Virus record (IMG/VR): IMGVR_UViG_3300012005_000022
Location: 1 to 39,482 of that record
DNA length: 39,482 nt
Reading direction: 5' to 3' (one strand)
Origin: a virus
Shown: positions 14,638 through 22,148 of the stretch, piece by piece
Layout: each line of letters opens with the position of its first letter
How positions within the stretch are numbered: position 1 is the first letter of the stretch
Position numbers and translations under genes: made by a program
Notes under the pieces: model-generated
What the model was told of the DNA's origin: nothing
The model's database searches: none
Seen by the model: only the letters and a program-made list of their open reading frames with translations

Positions 14638-14864
14638 ACCCCGTCGCGTGGATCGAAACCGACGAGTCGCTGATCGTCTGCGCAGGCTGCCCACATCCGC
14701 TCGCGGAGCACGTCGAGGCGACTGTCGGCGGTTGGTGGCCATGCCTCAACGATGACTGCCCGTGCCCGAACTTCACCGACGCCAACGGGTGCACCTACTG
14801 CCACGGCAAGCGGTGGGTCACCGACGAGAACGGCTACGAACACAACTGCGGGATGTGTTCCTGA
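14634..14864 (+). CDS. Zinc-ribbon protein with ten cysteines (76 aa)
   Basis: GTG start overlapping the stop before it. Cysteines at 16, 19, 37, 42, 44, 53, 56, 72 and 75 make CxxC pairs (CAGC, CTYC, CGMC), so two zinc-ribbon folds are likely; the last part resembles the C..C...W.....G.....C..C pattern of small rubredoxin-like phage proteins. The stop is one base into the next gene's ATG. Possible role as an adaptor to host RNA polymerase or DNA, not provable here. Confidence 0.7.
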   Translation: MNPVAWIETDESLIVCAGCPHPLAEHVEATVGGWWPCLNDDCPCPNFTDANGCTYCHGKRWVTDENGYEHNCGMCS

Positions 14865-15094
14865 TGCGGCTCCCGCTGTGGCTCCATTACGTCGATGACC
14901 GGACGGTTTCTCTGGCCGTCTGCCCAAACTGCGGCAAGGTCAAGGTCAACAGCGACCCCTGCGGATTCGACCACCTCGCTGCACTCATCGAGTTCGAGTG
15001 GCAGACCGTCGAGCGTCGCACCCTTTCCGTCGCCGATCAGGCCGAGGTCCTCGCCGAGATGGCTGCCGAAGCAGACGGAGACGTGAACCGATGA
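14864..15094 (+). CDS. Small protein with CPNC zinc knuckle (76 aa)
   Basis: ATG overlaps the preceding TGA by one base. The N-terminal strand RLPLWLHYVDDRTVSLAV leads into a CPNC knuckle, then another cysteine and histidine 12-16 residues later (PCGFDHLA), consistent with one metal site. The rest is helical and acidic. It shares zinc-binding with its upstream neighbour and is read into the exonuclease gene by an ATGA overlap. Function unknown. Confidence 0.66.
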   Translation: MRLPLWLHYVDDRTVSLAVCPNCGKVKVNSDPCGFDHLAALIEFEWQTVERRTLSVADQAEVLAEMAAEADGDVNR

Positions 15095-15954
15095 CCGAGA
15101 TCACGGAGTCCGTCGTCCGTGGGCTCGATGAGCGCGAATACCACGCTGCGGCAGGGCTTTCCGCTACCGGCATGAAGTGGCTGCTGCGCTCACCGAAGCA
15201 CTACCGGCAGATGATGGATCAGCGCGTCGAGAAGGCCGCGTTCGATCTCGGCCATGCTGTTCACGGCAAGGTCCTAGGTGTCGGCCTCGATGTTGCTGTC
15301 ATTCCCGAGGACATCCTGGCGTCGAACGGTGCCGCGTCCACGAAGGAAGCGAAGGCGTTCATCGCGGCCGCTCGCGCCGAGGGGCTCGTGCCGGTCAAGG
15401 CTGACGTACTCACGCAGGTCGGCGCGATCGCTGAAGCTGTGCTGGCGAATCCGAAGGCCCGCACGCTTCTGTCGCTCGACGGCGACACTGAACTCAGCAT
15501 CTTCGCCGACGACCCCGACACCGGCGTCCCTCTGCGTGGGCGGCTCGACCGGCTCGGCGAACTGTCCAGCGGCCGGCTCGTCAACATCGACCTGAAGACC
15601 ACCAGCGACGTACGCCGTCACAAGATCATCCGCACCATCGAGGACTTCGGCTACGACATCCAATCCGAGGTGTACAAGCACCTGATCCGCCTTACTCACA
15701 AAGAGGATGTCGCACCGACACATCTCATCTTCGTCGAGGTGGATCCACCCCACGACGTGCGTGTCGTCCAACTCGCGCACGAGGATTGGGTCGACGGTGG
15801 CCAGCGGAAGATGCGCCGGGCGATCGACATCTATGACCACTGCACTGCGACCGGCCTATGGCTGGGCGACGACGACACCCCCGGCCCGGCTGAAGCAATC
15901 GAGCCGCGCCCCTACTACCTAGACAACCTAGACGAAGAAGAGATGGTGATCTGA
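15091..15954 (+). CDS. RecE-like exonuclease (PD-(D/E)XK family)
   Basis: A 287-residue phage 5'-3' exonuclease of the RecE/Cas4-like group that makes 3' single-stranded tails for annealing recombination. Signs: YHAAAGLSATGMKWLLRSPKHY at the start, GHAVHGK (His55/His58), the acidic D153 in RGRLDRLG, the metal-binding core NIDLKTT (Asp167-x-Lys169) and the QSEVY helix motif (Gln191, Tyr195). The order H, D, DxK, QxxxY is that of the RecB nuclease fold. Residues before this start are not conserved and belong to the neighbour. Its usual partner follows two genes later, making a phage recombination pair. Confidence 0.86.
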   Translation: MTEITESVVRGLDEREYHAAAGLSATGMKWLLRSPKHYRQMMDQRVEKAAFDLGHAVHGKVLGVGLDVAVIPEDILASNGAASTKEAKAFIAAARAEGLVPVKADVLTQVGAIAEAVLANPKARTLLSLDGDTELSIFADDPDTGVPLRGRLDRLGELSSGRLVNIDLKTTSDVRRHKIIRTIEDFGYDIQSEVYKHLIRLTHKEDVAPTHLIFVEVDPPHDVRVVQLAHEDWVDGGQRKMRRAIDIYDHCTATGLWLGDDDTPGPAEAIEPRPYYLDNLDEEEMVI

Positions 15955-15955
15955 G

Positions 15956-16255
15956 ATGAACATCGAGCAGGCGCGTGCTGCGATCGAGGCCATCGTTGCG
16001 GCGATCGACGACGACGAACTCCCCGAATTCGACAAGGTCGAGCAGGACCGTGACGGCGGAGTCATCGTGTGGTGGGGAAGCACAGGCCAGCATCTCGGCA
16101 GTGCCAAGCGTGGAGGCAAACGCGACCCCCTGAACTATCGCCGTCGCGGTTCGTGGCACGCGATCGAGATGGAGATGACGTACCGCGCCGACCGTCGCCT
16201 GCTGGACAACGGTGACGACCCGACCGGCGTTCATCTCGCCAAGAAAGCCGTCTGA
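15956..16255 (+). CDS. Small protein between exonuclease and its partner (99 aa)
   Basis: The ATG lies one base past the exonuclease stop. An acidic N-terminal helix (AIEAIVAAIDDDELPEFD) is followed by a strand pair (GGVIVWWGSTGQHLGS) and a basic middle (KRGGKRDPLNYRRRGS). No metal site or membrane segment. It occurs in the recombination block, so a role in DNA binding or in regulating the nuclease is possible; I do not recognise the family. Confidence 0.65.
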   Translation: MNIEQARAAIEAIVAAIDDDELPEFDKVEQDRDGGVIVWWGSTGQHLGSAKRGGKRDPLNYRRRGSWHAIEMEMTYRADRRLLDNGDDPTGVHLAKKAV

Positions 16256-16256
16256 G

Positions 16257-17102
16257 ATGGACCTAACCGAGAGCATCATCCCCAAGAGCGATCAGCTCAA
16301 CGCCGACGACCTCATCAGCGGGCCGGTGACCGTGACGATCGCCAAGGTCTCCGCAGGGTCCGCGGAGCAACCGGTCGACGTACACCTCACCGAGTTCCCC
16401 GGCCGCGCATTCAGGCCGAGCAAGAGCATGCGGCGAGTCATGGTGTCAGCCTGGGGAGTCGAAGCCAGCGCGTACACGGGGCACCGCATGACGCTCTACC
16501 GCGACCCGACTATCCGCTTCGGTGGCATGGAAGTCGGCGGCATCCGAATCAGCCACCTCAGCCACATCGACAAGAGCTTCGCGCTCGCACTCACCGTGAC
16601 CCGCGGCAAGCGCTCGATGTTCACCATCGAACCGCTCGCCGACCCTGTGCCCGCCCAGTCTGATCCCACTGCCGAGCAGGTTGCCGCGTGCTCAGACCCC
16701 GAAACGCTCCGGACATGGTGGCGCGCTTCCAGTGCTGGAATGCGTCCAGTGATCGAAGCGCGCGTTGCTGAGACCCGCGCCATCCCCGTCACACCACCAG
16801 CCAGCAACCCCGGTATCTCTGACCGCACCCGCCGGCAGATGTTCGCCGTGTTCGGTGAGCTCGACATCGAAGACGCACAGCACCAGCGCGACGAGATCAC
16901 CTTCATCATCGGCCGGACGATCGCATCACGCTCGGAGGTCACTGAGGCCGAGGCGCTCGCCGTCATCGCGGACCTCCAGCAGCGGGTACGGACAGCCGCA
17001 GCCACCACGCAAGGCAGCGAATACGCGGATCCGCCCGCCGGCGACGAGTCGGCCCTCTTCGACCCGACGACCGACCCAGCATGGGGTGGCGACCATGGTT
17101 AA
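16257..17102 (+). CDS. Recombination-associated protein (partner of the exonuclease, 281 aa)
   Basis: The ATG follows the previous stop by one base; a longer frame beginning at 16212 would enter the neighbour. The N-terminal 150 residues contain conserved-looking segments SDQLNADDLISGPVTVTI, EFPGRAFRPSKSMRRVM and MTLYRDPTIRFGGMEVGGIRISHLSHI, which I have often seen next to phage RecE-like genes in actinophages. The C-terminus (GISDRTRRQMFAVFGELDIED and the EAEALAVIADL helix) resembles a small helical domain also found in annealing proteins. A single-strand annealing or DNA-binding role is the natural inference, as no RecT, Erf or Sak family gene is otherwise present. Confidence 0.6.
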   Translation: MDLTESIIPKSDQLNADDLISGPVTVTIAKVSAGSAEQPVDVHLTEFPGRAFRPSKSMRRVMVSAWGVEASAYTGHRMTLYRDPTIRFGGMEVGGIRISHLSHIDKSFALALTVTRGKRSMFTIEPLADPVPAQSDPTAEQVAACSDPETLRTWWRASSAGMRPVIEARVAETRAIPVTPPASNPGISDRTRRQMFAVFGELDIEDAQHQRDEITFIIGRTIASRSEVTEAEALAVIADLQQRVRTAAATTQGSEYADPPAGDESALFDPTTDPAWGGDHG

Positions 17103-17505
17103 CCGCAGCAAGGCGACAGGCACAGCGGCAGAGTCCGCGGTCGTCAAGTACCTGCGCGAGAATGGGTTCGGCAACGCGGAGCGGCGTGCACTCCACGGCT
17201 CCACCGACCTCGGCGACATCACCGGCATCCCTGGCGTCGTCATCGAGGTCAAGGCGGGCAAAGCCGCTGAGACGGCATCGGACGGGCTCGTGAACGCGTG
17301 GCTCGCGGAGACGAACATCGAGCAGCGCAACGCGAAAGCCGCCGCGGGTGTGCTCGTCCTCAAGCGCAAGGGCAAGGCGACGGCGGGCGACTGGTGGGCC
17401 ATCTGCCGGGTACGCCGCTCCGACCACCAGCACATGCCCGTCCGCTACCTGTTCAAGGACTACGTGATGGGCCTCCGTGAATCCGGCTACGGAGACCCGC
17501 TGTGA
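17095..17505 (+). CDS. Holliday junction resolvase-like nuclease (Hjc fold)
   Basis: 136 residues of the archaeal Hjc-like PD-(D/E)XK fold, which cuts branched DNA before packaging. Key residues: Glu13 (in GTAAESAVVKYLRE), Asp41 (in GSTDLGDITG), and Glu51-x-Lys53 (in VVIEVKAGK). RRALHG before the first Asp is typical. The ATG overlaps the end of the preceding gene by eight bases. It completes the recombination set with the exonuclease and its partner. Length and motif order fit, so confidence is good. Confidence 0.83.
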   Translation: MVNRSKATGTAAESAVVKYLRENGFGNAERRALHGSTDLGDITGIPGVVIEVKAGKAAETASDGLVNAWLAETNIEQRNAKAAAGVLVLKRKGKATAGDWWAICRVRRSDHQHMPVRYLFKDYVMGLRESGYGDPL

Positions 17506-17741
17506 TGCGCTGCGGCTGGTGTGGCCGGTTCGTTGCCGCCACCACGACGATCACCTGTTGGCGCGTAGCTGTGGGGCGCATGGGACGACAGATCCCCCGC
17601 TCGCAGTGGAACTACTGGTGCCGGATGCTCTGTCCTGACTGTGCGACGAGTGTGGACGGCGGCGTGTGGAAGTCGGTACCGCCGTCGCTGGTCGTGAAGC
17701 GGCGTCCCGAGCTCGCTGCCGAACGTGGGTGGACCGCATGA
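17502..17741 (+). CDS. Zinc-ribbon protein (79 aa)
   Basis: Starts at GTG or the adjacent ATG, overlapping the resolvase stop. Two CxxC pairs, CGWCGRF near residue 4 and CPDC near residue 44, bracket a basic WRVAVGRMGRQIPRSQWNYW segment, so a single zinc ribbon is likely. The shape resembles small phage DNA- or RNA-binding ribbons. Stop overlaps the next ATG. Function unknown. Confidence 0.68.
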   Translation: MMRCGWCGRFVAATTTITCWRVAVGRMGRQIPRSQWNYWCRMLCPDCATSVDGGVWKSVPPSLVVKRRPELAAERGWTA

Positions 17742-18073
17742 CCACCACGAAGCCAGCCAAGCCGTCCACCTACCGCTCAGGCTGGTGTACGACCGGCGCG
17801 GCGGCATGGTCACACGCCAAGTGCAGCGGCACCTACGGCCACCCGCCATACGAGGCGACGTGTGGATGCACCTGCCACGACCTCGCCGGCGTCATGCTCG
17901 ACGCTGCGTTTGACCTCGCCAAGGCCACCGTCCACGACATCATCGACGGCAATCAAATCCGCGTCGGCGTCTGGTTCCGCCGGCAGGTTGGCCCCGATCT
18001 TATGGCCAACCTCCACGCCATCTACCCCGACCTGTGGGACGTGGCCATCGAGCCCGTGGCGGTGCCGCTGTGA
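17738..18073 (+). CDS. Early protein with N-terminal Cys/His cluster (111 aa)
   Basis: ATG overlaps the preceding stop; the longer frame upstream was rejected. Residues 15-50 carry C, C, C, C and H in a pattern C...HAKC...CGCTCH that can bind zinc, as in small DUF families of actinophages. The C-terminal half is helical, with FDLAKATVHDIIDG and a final FRRQVGPDLMANLHAIYPDLW. No catalytic motif. It lies directly before the methyltransferase and may be part of the DNA-modification sub-block. Confidence 0.65.
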   Translation: MTTTKPAKPSTYRSGWCTTGAAAWSHAKCSGTYGHPPYEATCGCTCHDLAGVMLDAAFDLAKATVHDIIDGNQIRVGVWFRRQVGPDLMANLHAIYPDLWDVAIEPVAVPL

Positions 18074-18714
18074 AACCCCGGCTGCTCGACCTGTTCGCTG
18101 GCGCCGGTGGCGCGTCGATGGGCTACCACCATGCGGGCTTCGACGTCACCGGCGTCGACCTGTTTCCGCAGCCGCACTACCCGTTCCGCTTCATCCAAGC
18201 CGACGCTATCCACTACCTCGCCGAACACTGGCAGGAGTACGACGTGGTCCACGCATCGCCGCCGTGCCAGCGGTGGTCGCAGATGTCGAAGTGCCGTCCT
18301 GAGATCGCCGAGAAGTACCCGGATCTCATCGCACCGACACGTGCGCTCCTCGACCTGACCGGCCTGCCCTACGTCCTCGAGAACGTCCCCGGCGCACCGC
18401 TACGTCCCGACGTGACGCTCTGCGGGCGCATGTTCGGTCTCAAGCTCTACCGGCACCGCGTGTTCGAGGCGAACTTCGACATCGGGCAGCCGAAGCACCC
18501 GAGGCACCTGACCCCCGGCGGGCGTGCCGGACACTGGCGGCCTGGTGAAATCATCAGCGTATCGGGACATTGCTCACCGATCGCGCTCGCCCGAGAAGCG
18601 ATGGGCATCGACTGGATGAACCGGCACGAGCTCGCGGAGAGCATCCCACCCGACTACACCGTATTCGTTGGGCACATGCTCCAAGACCACTTGATGGTGG
18701 TGGCTGCCGCGTGA
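18070..18714 (+). CDS. DNA cytosine-5 methyltransferase
   Basis: A short (214 aa) C5 methyltransferase that transfers methyl from S-adenosylmethionine to cytosine in DNA. Motif I is DLFAGAGG (residues 7-14); motif IV is SPPCQRWS with nucleophile Cys66; motif VI is ENV at 104-106; motif VIII is the YRHRVFE region near 128; the last motifs appear as SIPPDYTVFVGHML. A large target-recognition domain between motifs VIII and IX is nearly absent, so specificity may be short or come from a partner. The GTG overlaps the previous stop. No cognate restriction enzyme is visible, which fits an anti-restriction methylase. Confidence 0.9.
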   Translation: MKPRLLDLFAGAGGASMGYHHAGFDVTGVDLFPQPHYPFRFIQADAIHYLAEHWQEYDVVHASPPCQRWSQMSKCRPEIAEKYPDLIAPTRALLDLTGLPYVLENVPGAPLRPDVTLCGRMFGLKLYRHRVFEANFDIGQPKHPRHLTPGGRAGHWRPGEIISVSGHCSPIALAREAMGIDWMNRHELAESIPPDYTVFVGHMLQDHLMVVAAA

Positions 18715-19082
18715 CCGCCGACACGTCACTGTGGACGCGAGCGGCCTGCGCCGGGCTCTACGACCTCTATGAGCTGGCCGACACGGGCGACCGGCAGGCG
18801 CAGCGCGACTGCCTCGCCCTCTGCCACAGCTGCCCCGTCATCGCGGAATGCCTTGAGGCGACGCTGCGGTACGAGGCCAAACCGGGCGCGGCGGTCACCC
18901 TCATTTGCGGCGGACTCACAGCGGCGGAACGGGCGAAGTTGCTCGGGAAGCGACGGCCTAGCGACTACATGAAGACGTGGAAGGCGAACGCCAGCACCGA
19001 CACACCGGAGTGCGCCGAACGCCGAGATGCACTCAACGCCGACATGGAAGGCCACGGACGGCCACGCAGGGTTGCGACGTGA
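18711..19082 (+). CDS. WhiB-family transcriptional regulator
   Basis: An iron-sulfur cluster protein that binds the host sigma factor and redirects RNA polymerase. The four-cysteine set is Cys13 (AACAG), Cys38, Cys41 and Cys47 (CHSCPVIAEC), with an extra Cys34. The turn normally reading GVWGG is LICGG here (64-68), so the sigma-contacting tryptophan is replaced by cysteine. A basic tail (LLGKRRPSDYMKTWK) follows and would contact DNA. Phage WhiB proteins of mycobacteriophages can repress host whiB genes. Starts at GTG overlapping the C5 methylase stop and ends inside the next methylase start. Confidence 0.9.
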   Translation: MTADTSLWTRAACAGLYDLYELADTGDRQAQRDCLALCHSCPVIAECLEATLRYEAKPGAAVTLICGGLTAAERAKLLGKRRPSDYMKTWKANASTDTPECAERRDALNADMEGHGRPRRVAT

Positions 19083-19813
19083 GCGTGTACTACCAGGACG
19101 AGTGGGTGACGCTGCACCTGGGTGACTGCTTGCAGGTCATGGAAAGCCTCGGTGATCTCAGCGTCGACACGGTGCTCACAGATCCGCCGTACAGCAGTGG
19201 TGGCCGCCGCGAGAACTCCAAGAGTCTCCGGAAGTCGATGACACGCACGATGGAGGACGAGGACTGGATTCGCGGCGACGCGATGAGCACGCCCGGCTTC
19301 ATCTATCTGCTACGTGAGTGCGGCGTGCAGTGGCGGCGCGTGCTCCGTCCGGGCGGGCACGTCCTCTGCTTTATCGACTGGCGCATGTCAGCCAACCTCG
19401 GCGCTGCGCTCGAGACTGCGGACCTGCGACAACACCCGACACTCGTCTGGGACAAGTGCAAGATGGGCATGGGTGCGATCTTCCGCAACCAACACGAGTT
19501 CATCGCGCATATGAGCGCAGGCACGCCGACGGATCCGCTGCGGCGTGACACCCCGAATGTGCTGCGGTACCCGTCGATCCGCGGTGGTGACCACCCGACG
19601 GAGAAGCCGACGGCGCTCTTGCAACGCCTCTTGTCGGTCGTCTCTCCGCTCGGCGGACTGGTCCTCGATCCGTTCGCCGGGTCCGGATCGACACTGACCG
19701 CCGCTGCCGTCACCGGGCGTCACGCGATCGGTATCGAGGCAGACGAGCGGTACTGCGAGATCGCGGCAAAACGACTCTCGCAAGGCGTCCTCGACTTCGG
19801 AGAGCCAGCATGA
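19079..19813 (+). CDS. DNA N4/N6-amino methyltransferase (beta class)
   Basis: Adenine-N6 or cytosine-N4 methyltransferase of 244 residues. The catalytic DPPY is at 35-38, and the SAM-binding FAGSGST follows at 199-205, so the motif order IV-then-I marks the beta class; HPTEKP at 172-177 is the usual motif X neighbour. The N-terminal LHLGDCLQVMESL opening is typical. The missing restriction partner and the neighbouring C5 enzyme suggest the two protect phage DNA from host restriction. GTG start overlaps the WhiB stop. Target sequence cannot be deduced by eye. Confidence 0.9.
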   Translation: MSVYYQDEWVTLHLGDCLQVMESLGDLSVDTVLTDPPYSSGGRRENSKSLRKSMTRTMEDEDWIRGDAMSTPGFIYLLRECGVQWRRVLRPGGHVLCFIDWRMSANLGAALETADLRQHPTLVWDKCKMGMGAIFRNQHEFIAHMSAGTPTDPLRRDTPNVLRYPSIRGGDHPTEKPTALLQRLLSVVSPLGGLVLDPFAGSGSTLTAAAVTGRHAIGIEADERYCEIAAKRLSQGVLDFGEPA

Positions 19814-20016
19814 CCCGCGCGTGCTTCTACACCGGGCAGACCGTCCCGTGCGACGACTGCACCTGCACCGACGCAGGGACCGGCGACGCCTACGCCGGCA
19901 CCCTCGTCGACCCAATCGGGCAAGTCATGGTCCCCGTCAAGCGACCACGAGCCCGAGACGACGACGCCGAAGTACACCCCGACGACCGCTACGTCACGCT
20001 GAAAGCAGCCGACTAA
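19810..20016 (+). CDS. Small cysteine-rich early protein (68 aa)
   Basis: ATG overlaps the methylase stop. Four cysteines near the N-terminus (CFYTGQTVPCDDCTC) could bind one metal or form a knuckle. The remaining sequence is acidic and ends on a short helix; a VDPIGQVMVPVKRP strand is present. The stop shares a base with the next ATG. I do not recognise a family. Confidence 0.62.
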   Translation: MTRACFYTGQTVPCDDCTCTDAGTGDAYAGTLVDPIGQVMVPVKRPRARDDDAEVHPDDRYVTLKAAD

Positions 20017-20381
20017 TGGCACGCATCCGCACGATAAAGCCGTCGATGTTCAGCAGTTTGACGGTCTGCGCGTGGCCGATCGACGTCCGGTGGACGTTCG
20101 CCGGCCTGTTCACCTACCTCGACGACTACGGGCGCGGCCTCGACGAGCCCCGACTTATCAAGGCCGAGATCTACCCGCTCGACGACAAGATGACCGTCCG
20201 CAAGATCATCAGCCAACTCGAACTGTTCGTCGCCAGCGGGCCACTTTGCTGTTACGCCGTTGAAGGTCACGACTACATGCACATCACGTCGTGGTCCGAA
20301 CACCAGCGCGTCGCGCACCCGACAGCTTCACGAATCCCACCCTGCCCGATACACGACAAGGACGGAGAGATTCCCGAATGA
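20016..20381 (+). CDS. Replisome organiser N-terminal half (possible split gene)
   Basis: The first 110 residues match the N-terminal winged-helix domain of phage replication initiators/replisome organisers: ARIRTIKPSMF, then WTFAGLFTYLDDYGRGLDEPRLIKAEIYPLDDK and a late ITSWSEHQRVAHPTASRIP motif. These proteins load the host helicase at the phage origin. Family members are commonly longer and continue with a low-complexity basic stretch; here the frame stops after residue 121 at GAATGA, and the missing-looking low-complexity part follows in the -1 frame as a separate ATG-started ORF. Either the gene is naturally split with coupled translation, or it has a frameshift. Start ATG overlaps the prior stop. 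Confidence 0.83.
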   Translation: MARIRTIKPSMFSSLTVCAWPIDVRWTFAGLFTYLDDYGRGLDEPRLIKAEIYPLDDKMTVRKIISQLELFVASGPLCCYAVEGHDYMHITSWSEHQRVAHPTASRIPPCPIHDKDGEIPE

Positions 20382-20533
20382 TTCCGGAGCCGCTCGCGAA
20401 TCTCTCCCGAACGATTCCACGGCCTCGCGCGCGTGCGCGGAAGGGAAGGGAAGGGAAGGGAAGGGAAAGTACTAAGAACGATGGTTCTGAAGTCATTCAT
20501 CTACAGCCTGTACCGAGCGGAGGAAAGCCATGA
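20378..20533 (+). CDS. Basic 51-aa ORF, likely 3' part of the replisome organiser
   Basis: Begins at an ATGA overlap with the end of the replisome organiser and ends at an ATGA overlap with the next gene. Residues about 18-32 are a low-complexity RARARKGREGKGRE tract encoded by the AAGGG repeats, followed by a short tail. Such lysine- and glutamate-rich stretches usually form the C-terminal linker of this initiator family, so this ORF is best seen as the detached tail of the gene before it. Translation depends on coupling or on a frameshift. Confidence 0.5.
   Translation: MIPEPLANLSRTIPRPRARARKGREGKGRESTKNDGSEVIHLQPVPSGGKP
20441..20465 (+). repeat. Pentanucleotide repeat AAGGG x5
   Basis: Five perfect copies of AAGGG, followed by AAAG, sit inside the 51-aa ORF. 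Because the unit is five bases long, gain or loss of one copy shifts the frame, so the tract could act as a slippage site. The purine run also contains many Shine-Dalgarno-like AGGGA elements, though it lies too far (about 65 bases) from the next start to serve as its ribosome site. Confidence 0.85.
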
Positions 20534-21000
20534 ATGACCAACGAACCTCACAGGACGACGTGCGCGTCATCGCCGACTGGGTCCACCAGATCAGACCCAC
20601 CTGGGACCAGCACGGCATCCTCGCTGCGCTCGCCAAACGCCGGGACGCACAACCGGCCCGGCTCGCACTCGCAGCCCTGGCCGCCGCCGCGAACCTCGAC
20701 AACCGGACGCCCGCGATCATCGCCCTCGACGGATCGCACTGGCGCATCGGCAAGACCACAGAAACCGAAGCCGACCGGCATCCGTCGAACGAGGACGTCC
20801 GCACCCTGTGCGTCGAGTGTTACAAGCCGAAGCGCCGTCACCCGTGGATCGGCTGCCCCGGCTACGTCGCCAAGCCGGCACCAGCGGAGAACATCTACGA
20901 CCTCCTCGCCGCATCCCGCGCCGAGGCTGCACGCGGCGCACGAGCCCGCATGGAAGCCGAACTCGCCACCGCCGCAGCGAAGGAAGGAACGACGCCATGA
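20530..21000 (+). CDS. Early protein next to replisome organiser (156 aa)
   Basis: ATG overlaps the preceding stop, after a GAGCGGAGGAAAG ribosome site. The N-terminal 60 residues show a helical VRVIADWVHQIRPTWDQHGILAAL and ARLALAALAAAANLDNRTPAIIALDG arrangement common in hypothetical actinophage proteins downstream of replication initiators. A CVECYKPKRRHPWIGC segment (about 98-113) can hold one zinc. Charged helical C-terminus. A role in helicase loading is conceivable from position but is not shown. Confidence 0.67.
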   Translation: MNDQRTSQDDVRVIADWVHQIRPTWDQHGILAALAKRRDAQPARLALAALAAAANLDNRTPAIIALDGSHWRIGKTTETEADRHPSNEDVRTLCVECYKPKRRHPWIGCPGYVAKPAPAENIYDLLAASRAEAARGARARMEAELATAAAKEGTTP

Positions 21001-21545
21001 ACGATGCCAGCATCATCAACGAGGTCGAAGGCCACTACCGGAACTACCTGGCTGACGAAGCGGAGCGGGAGTGGAAATGCGCCGGGTGCGGCCAGCTGTG
21101 GCCGTGCACCACGCAGCAGCTCATCGAGGAAATGCGGCGGCTGCGCGGAAAGCTCGCCGACACGCCCCGGTCGGAGGTCATCTACCCGGCCGCACTCGCT
21201 GTCGACGCGATCCGCAGCGTGCTCAGCACGTGGTTGACCCTCGTCCTCGACGTCGGCAGCGACGGTCCGACGACCTGCGACCTCCTCGCACTCCGTGAGT
21301 GGATCGACGGTGGCTGCGTTGGTGAACCACCATGGCCCGGCGGGGATGCCCCCAGCGGCGATTCTTTGCCGTCCAGGACGGCCGAACGCACCACACCGGG
21401 CACCGGAAGCCACCCCGATGACTTCAACCCGTCAGGACGGCTGTGGGCGCTCACCACACCCGACGTGATCCGGCGCAACCACGACAACGCCACAGCCGAC
21501 CCTGAGGGCGACGTCCAAGCCATGATCGACGGGGCGCAGGAATGA
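20997..21545 (+). CDS. Early protein, unknown function (182 aa)
   Basis: ATG overlaps the previous stop. An N-terminal helix is followed by a CAGCGQLWPC knuckle (about residues 28-37), then a helical stretch QLIEEMRRLRGKL. The middle is helical (AALAVDAIRSVLSTWLTLVLD) and the C-terminus is loose and rich in Pro, Gly and Ser. Unrecognised. The ORF is read directly into the next gene. Confidence 0.64.
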   Translation: MNDASIINEVEGHYRNYLADEAEREWKCAGCGQLWPCTTQQLIEEMRRLRGKLADTPRSEVIYPAALAVDAIRSVLSTWLTLVLDVGSDGPTTCDLLALREWIDGGCVGEPPWPGGDAPSGDSLPSRTAERTTPGTGSHPDDFNPSGRLWALTTPDVIRRNHDNATADPEGDVQAMIDGAQE

Positions 21546-21775
21546 GCGCCGCCGTGCACGTCACACCGCAGGACGACCTCGTCGCGCACGACACGATCAG
21601 CGACGGCGAATGCGTCTGTGGACCAACCGAACAGGCGCACAAGACGAACGACGGGCGGGTCGTGTTCTGGTACGTCCACCACTCGCTCGACGGTCGCGAA
21701 TCGACCGAAGCGGATGCGCTCCGCGACGTCCTCGACGGCAAGCCCGACGACGGGCCCGAGCGGAGGCAGGGATGA
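21542..21775 (+). CDS. Small early protein (77 aa)
   Basis: ATG overlaps the preceding stop. Features: a CVCGPTEQAHKT segment that might hold a half-knuckle, a strand FWYVHHSLDGR, and a charged helical end. No known family or membrane part. Confidence 0.62.
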   Translation: MSAAVHVTPQDDLVAHDTISDGECVCGPTEQAHKTNDGRVVFWYVHHSLDGRESTEADALRDVLDGKPDDGPERRQG

Positions 21776-22011
21776 GCGACAAAGACGAGACGTGCAGCCT
21801 GCGTCTGTGCGGTGTGCGCTGTTCCTGCGGCGGCAAGCAGAGCGGGCACCCGACCATCGCCCAGCGCGAAGCTGAACTCAAGCAACGTCTCGTGAACCTG
21901 CTGGACGACATCGACGCCAAGACGCGGCTACCAGGCGAACCGAGCCTGCGCGAAGCCGTCGCCGCGCAAGCCCAGGAACGACTCGGCGAGATGCGCAGGC
22001 CGACCCCGTGA
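21772..22011 (+). CDS. Small Cys-rich N-terminus, helical C-terminus protein (79 aa)
   Basis: ATG overlaps the preceding stop. Four cysteines lie in the first 22 residues (CSLRLCGVRCSCGG), a compact metal or disulfide cluster. The rest is one long amphipathic helix (AQREAELKQRLVNLLDDIDAK region). Unrecognised; build suggests a zinc knuckle plus oligomerising helix. Confidence 0.62.
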   Translation: MSDKDETCSLRLCGVRCSCGGKQSGHPTIAQREAELKQRLVNLLDDIDAKTRLPGEPSLREAVAAQAQERLGEMRRPTP

Positions 22012-22148
22012 CCGCTTATGTGTCGACTGCCCGGCGGCTCCGATGGTGGCTGCTCGACGTCGCCAGGACGCGCAGGCGGATCAAGGCGCGGTGTGAGATC
22101 GCACGCCGACTGGCCGCACAGTTGGCCGCCAAGACGGAGGACGAGTGA
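22008..22148 (+). CDS. Small arginine-rich helical protein (46 aa)
   Basis: GTG start in an overlap with the upstream stop, TGA overlapping the next ATG by one base. The product is a basic amphipathic helix (STARRLRWWLLDVARTRRRIKARC) with two adjacent tryptophans and an acidic last few residues. It could bind nucleic acid or the membrane surface. The precise junctions support expression. Confidence 0.55.
   Translation: MTAYVSTARRLRWWLLDVARTRRRIKARCEIARRLAAQLAAKTEDE

Noticed and set aside
18070-19813. A restriction-modification system formed by the two methyltransferases
   Set aside because: No restriction endonuclease gene is seen next to either; the intervening gene is a WhiB regulator. 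Protective orphan methylases are the simpler reading.
20441-20465. AAGGG repeats as the ribosome site of the gene at 20530
   Set aside because: They end about 65 bases before that start, which has its own GGAGGAAAG.
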